Origin: Isoetes taiwanensis
Taxonomy: Eukaryota; Streptophyta; Lycopodiopsida; Isoetales; Isoetaceae
Length of the DNA stretch: 64,000 nucleotides
Assembly (NCBI GenBank): GCA_021234155.1
Contig: JAJEKV010000071.1
Coordinates: 374,001 to 438,000 of the forward strand
Direction of reading: 5' to 3'
This document shows positions 9,981-21,589 of the stretch, in pieces. A program made the position numbers and the translations under genes. Position 1 is the first letter of the stretch. Each line of letters starts with the position of its first letter. Under the pieces are notes generated by a model. It was not told the DNA's origin, ran no database searches, and saw only the letters and a program-made list of their open reading frames with translations.

Positions 9981-11640
9981 GTAATGTACAGGTATGACCG
10001 AATATGGGCTCTACTGGAACCCATTGCTCTTTGACCAGCTCCAGCACCATCATCAAGGATCTGCAAGCAAGCAAATATTTTAGAAGCAGAAATAAGAATT
10101 CTTAGTTGAAAAGTGTTTACAGTGCAGAGGAGAGACCATTGATTATATTCACATCTGCGACTCTTGAATTACATGCTGCAAACACGTCAACATATCTCTT
10201 GGTTTTTAATTTGGAATTACTGCAAGATGATTTCAGTAGCTTTCAGAAGCCTTTTGTATGCTTTGATGCATCAAGACATAGCTGGTAGCAGTTATTTAAT
10301 GCCTCAGCCAATGGATCTCCATAGCTACTGCAAGAACAAAAATGCCAAGACTAAAATACGTTAACTCGTTTACCATAGCCTAACAGAATGCATGTGCAAA
10401 ACCCCAACATTTTACTTACCAAGTCCAAGCCATGGAGCTATGGCGGTTGGATCTATTGACTTATTCCTTGTTTCTGTGCTTCTGATGAAGATCATCGAGA
10501 ACGACTTAATCTGTACCTGATTTTAGGCTGAATCTTCAATGGGACGCAGTGCCGAAAATATATCACCTGCATTTGTGCGATTAGAGAGTTAGGAAAGTCT
10601 GCAAGCGTGGCTATGGTGTACTCAAAAGTTACCCAACAAGGCCCATCCTTGCCATAGAATCATGATTTCGTGGCACTTTCCAGAAAGAAAATAAATAGTT
10701 TAGACCGATCCATGGTTTCATAGAGTTTTACAGAAGTCTCAGGTATTACCTGAATACCATGGCTCTTGCAGACTTGGAGCAGTGTAGACATTGCTAAGAG
10801 AGGTTGCAAAGTAATGTACAGGTATGACCGAATATGGGCTCTACTAGAACCCATTGCTCTTTGACCAGCTCCAGCACCATCATCAAGGATCTACAAGCAA
10901 GCAAATATTTTAGAAGCAGAAATAAGAATTCTTAGTTGAAAAGTGTTTACAGTGCAGAGGAGAGACCATTGATTATATTCACATCTGCGACTCTTGAATT
11001 ACATGGTGCAAACACGTCAACATATCTCTTGGTTTTTAGTTTGGAATTACTGCAAGATGATTTCAGTAGCTTTCAGAAGCCTTTTGTATGCTTTGATGCA
11101 TCAAGACATAGCTGGTAGCAGTTATTTAATGCCTCAGCCAATGGATCTCCATAGCTACTGCAAGAACAAAAATGCCAAGACTAAAATACGTTAACTCGTT
11201 TACCATAGCCTAACAGAATGCATGTGCAAAACCCCAACATTTTACTTACCAAGTCCAAGCCATGGAGCTATGGCGGTTGGATCTTTTGACTTATTCCTTG
11301 TTTCTGTGCTTCCGAAGAAGATCATCGAGAACGGCTTAATCTGTACCTGATTTTAGGCTGAATCTTCAATGGGACGCAGTGCCGAAAATATATCACCTGC
11401 ATTTGTGTGATTAGAGAGTTAGGAAAGTCTGCAAGCGTGGATATGGTGTACTCAAAGGTTACCCAACAAGGCCCATCCTTGCCATAGAATCATGATTTCG
11501 TGGCACTTTCCAGAAAGAAAATAAATAGTTTAGACCGATCCATGGTTTCATAGAGTTTTACAGAAGTCTCAGGTATTACCTGAATACCATGGCTCTTGCA
11601 GACTTGGAGCAGTGTAGACATTGCTAAGAGAGGTTGCAAA
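9981..11640. repeat. Two-copy 830-bp tandem duplication, ~98-99% identical
   Basis: GTAATGTACAGGTATGACCG starts both copies at 9981 and 10811, and GAGAGGTTGCAAA ends both at 10810 and 11640, so the period is 830. I counted about eleven substitutions and no indels, so the duplication is recent. It copies two putative minus-strand exons of the gene model starting at 11759 but not its first exon. Confidence 0.9.
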
Positions 11641-11759
11641 GCTCGGATCATTCACCCTCCGAAGGCAGCGGTCACCTTGGATTTTTTGGCGGACCTCCAG
11701 GTTTACCAAGCTCCATTCCGGCGCCAGAGAGCTGCTGTGAGATCTTGGATTTCCGTCAT
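11353..11759 (-). CDS. Unrecognised small spliced gene model (46 residues)
   Basis: On the minus strand a frame starts at ATG 11759 and runs in phase through three exons, complement(join(11353..11396, 11580..11623, 11707..11759)), with GT donors and TTAG or GCAG acceptors. It encodes MTEIQDLTAALWRRNGA, then NVYTAPSLQEPWYS, then a tail ending RPIEDSA. Further donor and acceptor consensus sites continue below 11353 (for example ACTTG before GTAAGT near 11250), so the true transcript may be longer and use other exons. I do not recognise the protein. Exons 2 and 3 are duplicated at 10750-10793 and 10523-10566 by the 830-bp tandem repeat. It may be the 5' end of a broken host gene. Confidence 0.3.
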
Positions 11760-12457
11760 CTTGGAGCTTCTTAGGGTTGAGCTGAGGCGCCGCTAGAGGG
11801 GCGCTGAAGAGATTATAGGTCAGAAAGCCGTTGGAGAGATTTTAGGGTTAGGAATAGAGAATTCTTAAGTTTTTGTTATTTACAAGGTCGAGTTTTCTAA
11901 AACGTATTTTTTGGCAACACTAGCCATTAGGTCTTGCACCATGTGTAAAAATAAAATGATCGACGTAAGATAGCTAGATAGATAACTATTTGACCATTTT
12001 AGCCCTAAATTTTGTGACAAATATTTATAAAATCTTAAGATTCTTTGTATATTTGGTTCCTGATAATAATCAAATGGCACTATTTTGTTTGAATTTACTT
12101 CCGCATTTAACTTAAATAGAGCGAGTTTTCACTTCTAAACTTAATAAGGTTGGGGTATTGAAATGCTATTAATCATTATTTTGTTTGTTTTGCATCCAAT
12201 GGTACCACATTCTTGGTAAAATAATTCGTTGGTGGCGCCATTTGCATTTCTTTTTAGGCTGTTTTTCGTTGTTTTTTCCCCAAATGGCGCAATTTTAGGT
12301 ACGAAATATAACAGAAATTTAAGAAAAAAATATTTTCGAGCAAAATTGGAATCACCAAATTTCCAGATTTAATGAAATTGTGCTTACATATATATATTTC
12401 TTTTATTAAAACATAATCAAAATAATTTTATTATAGGAAGTCATCTTTTTCCAAAAA
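11760..12457. other. Gene-free AT-rich stretch
   Basis: Nothing coding was recognised. GGCGCCATTTGC (about 12234) and CAAATGGCGCAATTTT (about 12281) are inverted relatives of the GC-core palindromes with a 35-base loop. Confidence 0.45.
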
Positions 12458-12523
12458 GATCACACCAAGCGAATTTTGTGTAAGCTAAAGGGTTGGAATA
12501 TACTAAATTCGCATGGTGTGATC
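12458..12523. repeat. 66-bp hairpin element (GATCACACC arms)
   Basis: GATCACACCAAGCGAATTT at 12458-12476 pairs with AAATTCGCATGGTGTGATC at 12505-12523 with one mismatch. GCATGGTGTGATCCATG recurs alone at about 12940 and GCATGGTGTG at 7432, so it is a dispersed short inverted repeat. Confidence 0.7.
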
Positions 12524-13795
12524 CACTTTCTTGTTTGTTGTCAATAGATAATAACACCAAGTCCCTCATCAATAGTCTCCCATTTGCACATCAATAGTCT
12601 TCCATTTGCATATAAAATATGTATCATTCCAAGTTATATTATGTTTTATGAACTAAACTTTTTCAAAGAGGGTCCCAAAGCAAAATACAAACACTTAATC
12701 AATAAGCCAACACTTTACCAACAACCAAAGCTTTATTAAATAAGATTTTTATGTTATTTTATCAAACCTAACAATGTTTCCATATGTGACACTTTGTGTT
12801 AACTGATCCAAAGGCCCGACATCTGATAAATATAGCCCAATCAGTGGGTGAATATAAGTCAAGAAGAGGGAAGAAAAAAGAAGCAAAGATCACATGACGC
12901 GAAATCTCACTACACATTTACGAAGTGCATATGCATTTTTGCATGGTGTGATCCATGTATTATTGAGGGTGCAAATTTGCAAATATCCTCCTCTTCAAAT
13001 CCCTTCCCCCCCTCCCTTCCCTTTGCGTATGAATGTCGCTCCGACGATGTAACTCCATAGTCACCCTTCGTTAAGAATAGCATTCTCACCCACAAGCCTA
13101 TGGATAGATATCCTTTCACCGTCATGCCTTTATTGTTTTGTAAGTGATGAACTACAGAAGCAATGTAGGAGTACTAGGAGCAATGATGGATGCAATTAGA
13201 GATACAGATCGGTCTTTGAATTGTAAGAATGAATGGCAGGGAGCAATACGATGAATGGGAAGAGCTGAAAAATAGGAAAACTTCAGAATGAAAATTTGGG
13301 TAGTAAAAAAATGGCATGGAAAGTACGTTTGCTTATCCGCACATCGCCTCGCCGTTGTCTATGCTCGCCCCTCATCGATGCTATAACATACTCACCCATG
13401 AACCTTTGGAGACATAACCTCCTACTTCTTGACCTTGAGTGTTCTGTAAATGGGGCAAAAACACAGACACTATTGGAGACTTGGATTCCAAATGAAGAGT
13501 GAAGACGGAGAGGATGCACGTAGCGGCGCTAATGTGAACAATGGAAATCTTGGTGCCAAAATTTGATAAGGTGGTTGGTGCATGTGGGCATGTGCACAGT
13601 AGGTGGAAAAAGTAGCCATTATTTTGGTCCGCGATACGGTTCTCGAAAAATGCGGGTCATTAATGTGGTTGCAATGAATGCACAAACATGTCCTATGAAA
13701 TTTCGCCATGTGGATGCCGAGTAAGCCTGCTCCTCTTTCTACTTGCCAACTAATACTGACTTTGGAAAAAAATGCGCAAACATCATTGATCGCGA
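12524..13795. other. Gene-free stretch before the right terminal repeat
   Basis: Several short open frames occur on both strands, but none encodes a recognisable domain. The last part (13796-13862) is the right terminal inverted repeat of the 10.2-kb element. Confidence 0.4.
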
Positions 13796-13862
13796 GAAAC
13801 ATGACGTGGAATTCTGGCATCCAAGTTATGGGTTATTTTGAGACCCCAAATCCGCCCTAATG

Positions 13863-13900
13863 CCTTTATATCCCAGCCCCGTTTTAGTAGGCTATGGAAT
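13863..13900 (+). pseudogene. DUF7869-type transposase, fragment 2 of 4 (38 bp)
   Basis: The bases from CCTTTATATCCCAGCC to GGCTATGGAAT match the minus-strand copy at about 35925-35963 almost base for base. The fragment is bounded on the left by the terminal repeat of the 10.2-kb element and on the right by a new insertion that duplicated TGGAAT (13895-13900 and 15582-15587). Confidence 0.8.
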
Positions 13901-14020
13901 ATGTAGCATAATAACAGGGGGTTTTCTTTGTGTTTTTGTACGCTTTTCACTAAGGTTTTCCTATGATTTCGTGATGTATTCAAATGGATATACTAATGCG
14001 TACATCTAGAGTGCACCATT
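13901..14020 (+). repeat. Dispersed ATGTAGCATTATAACAGGGGG repeat, copy 1
   Basis: About 120 bp shared with 18507-18628 and 19028-19146. It starts ATGTAGCATAATAACAGGGG and ends near TACTAATGCGTACATCTAGA, GTGCAC. An imperfect hairpin GATATAC, TAATGC, GTACATC sits at 13987-14006. All copies follow AAT. Class unknown. Confidence 0.7.
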
Positions 14021-14029
14021 TCTGAGCCA

Positions 14030-14226
14030 TTGATTTTATCCTTTTTTTTTCAATTGTCAACAACCAATGGTTCACAACAAAAGCCCTTTTTTTTGTGCGT
14101 GTGGTGCATAATGGGCACATGAAGGGCCATTGATTTTAGCTTTTTTTTTTCAATGGACATCCAATGGCTCACAACAAAAGCCTTCTTTTTGTGTGTGCGG
14201 TGCATAATGGACACATGAAGGGCTTG
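14030..14226. repeat. Two-copy ~100-bp tandem repeat
   Basis: CCATTGATTTTA, a T run, CAATGG or CAATTG, TCACAACAAAAGCC, a T run, GTGCATAATGG, CACATGAAGGG occurs twice in tandem (about 14029-14128 and 14129-14225). The minus-strand frame across it is correspondingly repeated and is not a gene. Confidence 0.8.
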
Positions 14227-14928
14227 AAGGGCGCATGTAGTGCAGTTTCCCTGCCAGCAACACATTTCTTATCATAACTTTTGATCCAGAGCTCTGTTTG
14301 AGATGATTTTTATTGCGTTAGAAAGCTCTCTCCGAGATCTTTTTGATAGTGTACGATATGGATATGTTTGATTAAGTTATCTATGCTAAAATAGCAATTT
14401 TTCGGCCGGGTTTGGTAGGCTTTCACATCCTACCAGCTGATTAATACAGGATTGCGCTATTGGATATAATTTTATGGCTCATTCCGAATGAAGCTTGCAA
14501 AAAATTACCATGCATTTTTAGATTTTGAGACAGTTATTAAGCAAATTCTAAGGCTTCTAGATCCTTGTGATAACAAGCAGAAAAGTTTCCCACTTTGGTT
14601 TCTCACCACAAGAATCTATGGAGGCCAAAGGCTGCTGTTAAATTCCAGTTGAAAAATGTTTGTGTATGGGTGTTGCAAACTTTATGACTTTTAGAATAAT
14701 GGGATTAATTTGCTCTATCTTTATGGTAACTTTTACTTATGTTCTATTTGTTTTATTGTGATCAAATTCAAAAGCTACAGGTGATGAAAGCCTCAAATGA
14801 ATTCTAGTTTTTTTTTTTTGTTTGAATTCTAAAATTTTTGTCACACCGGGGGGGAGGGGAGGGGGGGATGACGTCCCTAAGGCCTCTAAGGGGCCAAAAA
14901 TTTTTTTTGCAACACAAACCATTAACAT
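14227..14928. other. Non-coding interior of the insertion
   Basis: No gene recognised. A GGGGGGGAGGGGAGGGGGGG tract lies at about 14848-14868. The part from about 14720 resembles the outer flanks of the fold-back family (CTTTTACTTATGTT and GGCC...GGGGCC blocks). Confidence 0.4.
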
Positions 14929-15584
14929 CCAACATATAAAAATTAAATCCCCCAACACATAGCAACCAACACATAACAACCATTGACATTAACAACCAAC
15001 ATATAACTACCATTGACATTAATTAACACAACCATTGGGTCCAACACATTTAAATTAAAATCCCCCTTAAACCCCCTTTAGTTTGGGTGCATATTCACAC
15101 GGGGGGTGACGTAGGGCAGCGAGAGCCCTCATAACCATATAGTATTCCGCTTGAAATCTTATAATATTTTGCGAATCTTGTTATACAGTATAGCAAATTT
15201 TGTACTTGCATACCCCACAAATGAGGAACTTTACGTACGGTGTAGATTAAGGAATAAGGGGTGAATATACCTATCCAACAGCTCTCGTTGTCCGGAGTCA
15301 CCCCCCGTGTGAATATGTACCCAAACCAAAGGGGGTTTAAGGGGGATTTTAATTTAAATGTGTTGGACCCAATGGTTGTGTTAATTAAGGTCAATGGTAG
15401 TCATGTGTTGGTTGTTAATGTCAATGGTTGTTAAAGGGAGTTTAAGGGGGATTTTAATTTAAATGTGTTGGACCCAATGGTTGTGTTAATTAATGTCAAT
15501 AGTAGTTATGTGTTGGTTGTTAATGTCAATGGTTGTTATGTGTTGGTTGTTATGTGTTGGGGGGATTTAATTTTTATATGTTGG
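14929..15584. repeat. Fold-back element, copy 1 (arms ~190-300 bp)
   Basis: The left arm from CCAACATATAAAAATTAAAT (14929) through CCCCCTTAAACCCCC and GGGTGCATATTCACACGGGG to about 15126 is the inverse of the right arm 15283-15584 (CCCCGTGTGAATATGTACCC, GGGTTTAAGGGGG, ATTTAATTTTTATATGTTGG). Each arm is internally repetitive (CAACACATAACAACCATTGA). The centre carries CTTGCATACCCCACAAATGA. Two relatives lie at 21590-22120 and 23531-24075. It has no coding capacity. Confidence 0.8.
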
Positions 15585-16016
15585 AATAAGCATTTCAAGC
15601 ATGTGACCATAGCAACTTCAAACAACTTTGCAAAGTGCAATTTATGTGCTAAGCTGAAGGAGAGACACTTGATAAGACTGTGCAACCAAGTCTAAGGGCT
15701 AAGATAAGGGAACATATGAATGACTCTATGTCAGATCAACTATCATGTAGATCAACTTATTGGATGTGGAGGACCTTATCTGCAATGGAACCTAATAACT
15801 ATCTATGTATTATACATGATAAAATGGACCAACAAAAGACTTGTCTTCCACAATTCAAGTACATACCTAAGTCATGTGGAAGATCATACCCTTTGCAAGC
15901 GCAATCCTGCATGGGCAGTCTCAAACCTACTATGGGCATTTTGGTTTGGAGTTGTAGAGTGATGGTCCAGATTTTCATATTGGGAGTATCATGAGGTGTT
16001 TAGGAAACTATGAGAA
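15582..16016 (+). pseudogene. DUF7869-type transposase, fragment 3 of 4
   Basis: The fragment matches the minus-strand copy at about 35500-35930 and runs from GGAATAAGCATTTCAAGC to TATGAGAA. It encodes KCNLCAKLKERHLIRR-type Cys motifs, then EPNNYLCIIHDKMDQQKT and LPQFKYIPKS, which corresponds to the conserved DGMDQ-K-LP region before the DUF7869 core. The Gly of DGMDQ is Lys here. Frameshifts and a stop near 15693 break it. It is cut at AGAA (16013-16016), the target site of the LTR element. The continuation is at 26759. Confidence 0.8.
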
Positions 16017-16161
16017 GGTAACATTCCTAACCGACATGCCCTTAACCAACTGGGCAAAATCGTCTAGACGTTTATGAGTAGTCGCTTCTACCCATTTATG
16101 CTGGTGTCTCGGGAACGCAACACCAAGATCTACTCGAACGGTCTCACATGGGTCCATTACA
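16017..16161 (-). repeat. 3' LTR (145 bp)
   Basis: This is a direct repeat of 26614-26758. On the minus strand it starts TGTAATGGACCC and ends GAATGTTAC; the last base of the TG...CA ends is changed (C for A at 16017). It follows the AGAA target duplication. Confidence 0.85.
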
Positions 16162-18506
16162 ATATCCAAATAAGGTGTAAATGCACATGTCATAATCTTA
16201 CAATAACTAAGAGATAATCACGAGACCATGAAGAACCATGAAATAACCATGAGATATCCATAAATATGCAGTGCCTACTCCGGTTCTATGAAGGCCACCC
16301 GGGCTAATCAGGCCCTGCAGCAAATACGGGTGGGGTAAGCCTCATGTGTACACACCCTCCTAGCCTGCGTCCAGCACTAGGGGACCATTTGCAAGCCATG
16401 TAGCGCGACGAAGCACCCTCGCTGGGGTGACAATGCCCGATGTGAAAAACAAGAACAACTGCGAGTCCAAGCCACCGCAAATGGACTCCGTCCCCGGAGA
16501 ATATGCACTCATGTATCAGCCAAGAACTTAGCATATGCCCCACATGTGAGAGTTTAAACCATTTTTATCATCATATGATCCAAGAATCAAGAGTCATAAT
16601 TCACATGCATTATTTACCAGGAACAACATAGAATAATGCCAATATTTGCAATGATATCATAGACAGATCACATTCATGTTCTACCATATGATGTCAAATA
16701 TTCAACAAGTACATGCTAACATAATGCAATCTTGACACATCTCTATGTATCCAAGCATTTAGCACGTCTAGATATATTATACAAGAACACATAAAAGGTC
16801 TCGCATTTTTCTCCCCCTAGGAAAAGCTTATTCTAGGATGTCATAATGTTCTATTCCTAAACAATTATGATATCCCTACAATTTACATCCATATAAGGTA
16901 CAAGGATCACCTAGCAACTACAACATACTTCTATCACCAAAAGTCACTCCCTCCATAATGAGTGAACATTTTACAGAATACTCATATGCAATTCAATAGG
17001 TTAGCTTGTTTTTCTTACTAATAAATTAATTACATAACAGCATTTTATTTGGCCAACAACACTCCATGCCATTGCCATACTGCAGAAGCCCCCATAAGCT
17101 TCTTTAGGCCGCTTTGGCATACATTCTCTTACTATCTAACTGAAAGATTAACGTATCTCACATAACCTCCACGGTTGTTTCTTAGCAGTGCAATTCCCTA
17201 TCATAGTTTATTTTAGCATCTTAACTTCAAAGAAATCACCAAAGGTATATATACATCTATGTCTACCTTCTAAATGAGCTTCTTGTCTCATAACCGATGG
17301 CGCCTTTCGTGCCCTTGTTATAACCTCCATACAGCCCCCATAGGGTACATGATCTCAAGGTTCTAATTGAGTTTTGGCTTCTCCAAGCAGAACAATCTCT
17401 ATATTGCTATTGTCAGGATCCGGTTTATTGTATACAAGGTCTGCCCTACTATCTACAATTCTAAGGACTATTTCCAGACTTCTTACAACAAGCTTAGCTT
17501 AGTTCTTACTTCCTCTTATATCTCAATGTGGCAAAATACATTCAATCCCATATTATCACATTTCGGATCACCCAGATTCCTTTATACTCTTAATTCAAAT
17601 CATTAAATCATGACTCTTTTTCAACAACAAGAACAATCTAAGCAATCTAAGCTTCCCCTGGTGTAAGCGAAAAATCACACACCTGATAACCACTTCAATA
17701 AAGATCCTTTGACTCCTTGTACCCATCGTTTTCTCAAAATATCCTCTCTTTTCAGCTCCTAGGCCTAAGAAGCAAGGTACACAAAGAGATACAATGGTGC
17801 AGTCAATTCTGATACAGCTTCACTCTTTCTGCCATATCTCCCTCATAAGGATGAATTTCGGCCTTAAAGACCTAATCCAGAAAGCTGATTTGAAAACCTT
17901 TCCAACAAAATAAGGATTACCTGAATTGGATCTAGGGTTGCCAAGATATGAGGCTCCAAATTTCGGCCAGCAAAACTGCCCAAAAATTGCTCCTTCTGCC
18001 TCCTTCTAGAAACCCTCATAGAAACTAATGCCCTTTGGTTTTATGACATGAATTTAGTATAAACTCCTTACATAGTATGTATTTCTCATGTAATGATCAA
18101 TTGAAATGTTCTCCATAAGTATCAATAATAAAATGTAAATTACATGCCTGCTAACGGGCCAAGCTCTTTACATTCTCCCATTCTAAAATTTAACCCATGT
18201 CCTCATGGGTCGTTCCAAAATAATGGAGTATCCAATCGATCATAGAATTAAATCTTCATGACCAACTATATAATAACACCAACTTATCACTATAATTATT
18301 CTTTCTTCCCTTGCTAGCTGTCATGAATATAATAATTTCTTCCTTCAAAACCAATGAGTTGACTGGGCTTGCTTATACTGCTGCAATCTTCTTCAAACAT
18401 TAAAATCTCTATCCCAAGGAATCAAATCCATCTAGACTTTCATTTTTCCATTAGAGCACCATAGTTCCTTAGTTGAATGAAAAGCATACATGCATTATAA
18501 CAAATG
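16162..18506 (-). other. Decayed interior of the LTR element, 3' side
   Basis: No intact frame was found. On the minus strand at about 18160-18216 the text GAGGACATGGGTTAAA followed by GGGAGAATGTAA resembles the end of Ty3/Gypsy polyproteins, where a GAGGAC block precedes a GGGGAGAATGTAA block. This weakly suggests descent from a Gypsy-like element in the same orientation as the LTRs. Confidence 0.35.
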
Positions 18507-18628
18507 AATATCTAGCATTATAACAGGGGGTTTGTTTTGTGATTTTATACGCTTTTTGGCATGGTTTTCGTATGATTTCATGGGCGTATTGCATGAGACA
18601 TACTAATCGGTATATCTAGAGTGCACTC
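18507..18628 (+). repeat. Dispersed ATGTAGCATTATAACAGGGGG repeat, copy 2
   Basis: Same family as 13901-14020. It starts ATCTAGCATTATAACAGGGG and ends TATATCTAGAGTGCACTCC. The hairpin region (about 18598-18617) keeps only an imperfect stem (ACATAC, TAATCG, GTATAT). Confidence 0.7.
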
Positions 18629-18671
18629 CGCATTTTATTGTCTAAATTCTATATCACCAATGGTTTACCCC

Positions 18672-18766
18672 TTTTTTATTTTTATTTTTATTTTTATTTT
18701 TATTTTTATTTTTATTTTTATTTTTATTTTTATTTTTATTGTTTATTTTTATTTTTATTTTTATTA
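18672..18766. repeat. (ATTTTT)n hexanucleotide microsatellite
   Basis: About 15 near-perfect ATTTTT units, interrupted once by GTTT. Reading the minus strand gives an artificial Asn-Lys repeat. Confidence 0.95.
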
Positions 18767-19027
18767 GGGCTGCGGTTTGTAGGTTTATTCTAGGGTTTGG
18801 CCGTCTGTGAACAGAGGAGGCCAGACTCAAGGAGGTAAGGCTCACGGTTTTTTACAGGGATGACCACCTCATCCGCTGGGGCCGAGAGATTTGCTTCCAA
18901 TCCGACAGTTGGTGATTTATTAGCGTTATGTCTGTCTCTTTAGAGGCCGGAATGACATGGTTCACTATTCGCTGCGCTTACAGTGGTGTAGAAAGAGAAG
19001 GAATAAAGTTTGCCTTTCACATGCGTT

Positions 19028-19146
19028 AATATGTAGCATTATAACAGGGGGTTCCTTTTGTATTTTTGTACGCTTTCGCATATGGTTTTGCTATGATTTC
19101 ATCGCGTATGCAATTGGATGTACTAATGCGTACATCTAGAGTGCGC
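19028..19146 (+). repeat. Dispersed ATGTAGCATTATAACAGGGGG repeat, copy 3
   Basis: The best copy of the family. It starts ATGTAGCATTATAACAGGGG and contains a perfect 7-bp stem GATGTAC, TAATGC, GTACATC at 19117-19136, followed by TAGAGTGCGC. Confidence 0.75.
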
Positions 19147-21589
19147 GATAATGAAAGTGCACTAATTTTGACTAGTTTTATTGATCTTTTCCAATGGTTT
19201 AAGACCCTTTTATTTTTAAGCTTCAAACTCGGCATGCAAGACCTCGAGAGTTCTACTTTAGGGTTCGATTTCAGCTCTACTTTAGGTTCTATTCTGGTTG
19301 ATCCGGAAGTTATGGCTATGGCTTCGAGGAGTTCCATGGCAAAGTGGAGTGAGGTTTTAGGCTCCGGATTGTAGTTCACGTTTTTGGGATTGTAGCCCTT
19401 TGCTTAGCGATGGCTTGCAGGAGCTCTATGGTAGTTTCGCGAATGGCAGGGTCCTCCGGCATACCAATCTTCACTTGGGTTTTGTAGAAATCGCCTGCCT
19501 TGAGCGGGGATCAGCTCCATTTTTGCCGACCGCTTTGCCTCAAAAGCCCTTTTCACAGCTTAAGCCGACCTCGATGTCCCGCTCATGTTCTCAAATCGCC
19601 ATGTTTTGTCTCTTGAATGATATGCGTGCATTTAGATTGTTGACAATTGTTGTCCGGCTTTTGCATCTATTCACCGATTGCCCGATTGATCTTATATGAC
19701 CAACCGAACTTTCTACACATAATTTTTCTAAGTTATACGCTCTTCCTTTTCGAACATTCCAACAAATTGAAGTCATGGAAGTGGGCCGCTAGTTTTATAC
19801 TTTATAAGTTTAAACTTTTGCAGCCAACAAAAAACTTATGCTAGAAGCTGATGAATGGTCTTGGGTACTATATATAGAATCCTTGCGCCCGCTGAAAGCC
19901 CTACAATTGATGCCGGAATAGTTGAAATGCTTGCTGTTCTCTATAGGTTTATCATATTCTCGAGGCGAGTCTCATCATCTCACCGCTTGCAGTTTCTACA
20001 TTCGAATTATTTCCCGATCTAATTTTTTCTTAAGCTTATTAAGATGCCATACCGCAAGTCATCGCGCCCAAATCAGATAGATTCTTCCTCGCATCTGTGT
20101 TTTTGTGGAAAGATTCCGTGAATTGAAGGCGGGCTTTTCCGATCCTGACGCTCTCTTTCCACAACCACTTGAAACCCATTTGACAATGTCCTATCACCGC
20201 CAGCAAAGTGAATAGGCTTTGTGAACAGGAGCATGCAGAAGGGGCCGTCCGATTTTAGCACAAAGAGGTATTCCATTATCAAGAAATAATGCATACTATC
20301 CGTTAAGAGGTTGCTTAGAGAAGGAGGACCTCGCCATGGCGCATGCCTACAATCCCTTTATGTTGCGGAATGACCTCGCTTCTTTTTCTGCTTTTGTATG
20401 ACCTCTTTATTCGCTTTGTTTTCTTCTTGTGGAGACCTAGTGGAAACAAAACAGAGTGTTCCATCTTGCTGGGATATTCATGGATTCCAGCGGTTTTCTC
20501 ATTGCTAAAAAGATATGATGGAATTTTGTGACCCTATAGTCTCATATTGCAAAAACCCGCCATCAGAGCTGGAAGGAGGCGCCACAGATGTGACCTAAAT
20601 GCACATGCATGCTGGCATCATGCTGATTCATAGCTAGAAGCTCTTTTGTCTCCGAAGGCTTTGATTCCGGAAGCTATGGCAGCTCAAATTTTGCAGGCTT
20701 CTTAGAACTGACAGCATATGTTCTATGCCCTGTGGGACTGCAAGAGCTTAACCGTGATATTACTTCCAGGCCCCTATCGTGAAAATAATTGCACCAGCTA
20801 CCACTTCATTGATTCAACGCTTCAAACTAGTCTGTTGTGGAAAAATGTGGCATGGTAGAACAATGATACCTTTGATGATGTAGCAGGCACACTTGGGACG
20901 AGAAGCAGTGACTGAGAAGCTACTTCGGGGCAAAATAAGGCACAACTTAGATATGGCCAAGTAAAAAGACGCTTCTGCTATCATGTTGAGTCATGCAGAT
21001 ATGGTACTGTCTGATTCCTTGGAAGCATTTCCATATGCTGTTTTAGATGGAACAGAAACATTCATAGAAACATTCATAGATGAGGTACGCAAATTTCTAG
21101 AATGTTGTTATGTATTTCAAATTGATTATATTTTAAACCAAACAATTGTTGTATCCATTTGCAGTTTCAAATGCACATTTAAGCACCTATTCTCTTCATC
21201 CAGGCAGTCCTAGAGTGTAATTGAGGGATGCTGTAAAATAAAAAGGTTTTATGCATAAACATTTTCATGAATAGATGTTAAATGCTCTAGGTATTTTGTG
21301 CATAGAGATTTTCATGAACACTATGCTAAAATTTGTTTCGTGATATTGGCTTTGGCATCCTGTGCTATATTGAAAACTAATTATGACTTTGGCTTCTTGT
21401 GTTGCATTAGAATCCTGTACATATTTTATGAATGTGGTCATATAAATTATGCTTAAGCTACCAACGAAACATTAAAACTTCTCACCATGTGTTCTTATGC
21501 CATTCCTTAGTCAAGTTACAACTAAATCAAAGTTTTGTTTCAACCGGTCCAATTGCAACACCGAAGCTTCTTAGTAAGTATCTATCTAT
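19147..21589. other. Gene-free interior of the LTR element
   Basis: Several frames of 60-117 codons exist on both strands, but none has a recognisable domain, codon pattern or start context. I see nothing here that supports a gene. Confidence 0.4.

Larger units (their letters stand above)
3630..13862. mobile_element. 10.2-kb DNA transposon with terminal inverted repeats
   Basis: The left end starts CATTAGGGTGGATTTGGGGT (3630) and the right end, read on the minus strand from 13862, starts CATTAGGGCGGATTTGGGGT. The inverted repeats continue through GTCTCAAAA and include a second matched block (3673-3689 against 13796-13812, core CCACGTCAT), so each is about 60-70 bp. The flanks are the two halves of a transposase gene that is continuous in the minus-strand copy. 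The target duplication is only 2-3 bp (CC or GCC), so hAT (8 bp) and typical Mutator (9 bp) are unlikely. Contents include an acidic spliced gene, a minus-strand SWIM-like fragment and many satellites. Whether the whole 10.2 kb moved as one unit is inferred. Confidence 0.6.
13901..15581. mobile_element. 1.68-kb composite insertion with 6-bp target duplication
   Basis: Flanking TGGAAT is present once in the undisrupted copy and twice here. The insertion begins ATGTAGCATAATAACAGGGG, like the dispersed repeats at 18507 and 19028. It continues through a 100-bp tandem repeat and ends with a fold-back element (14929-15584). The outer ends are not obvious inverted repeats of each other, so it may be two insertions joined, with the target duplication belonging to only one event. 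No protein was recognised inside. Confidence 0.55.

Noticed and set aside
18654-18845. Asn-Lys repeat protein
   Set aside because: Translation of the ATTTTT microsatellite.
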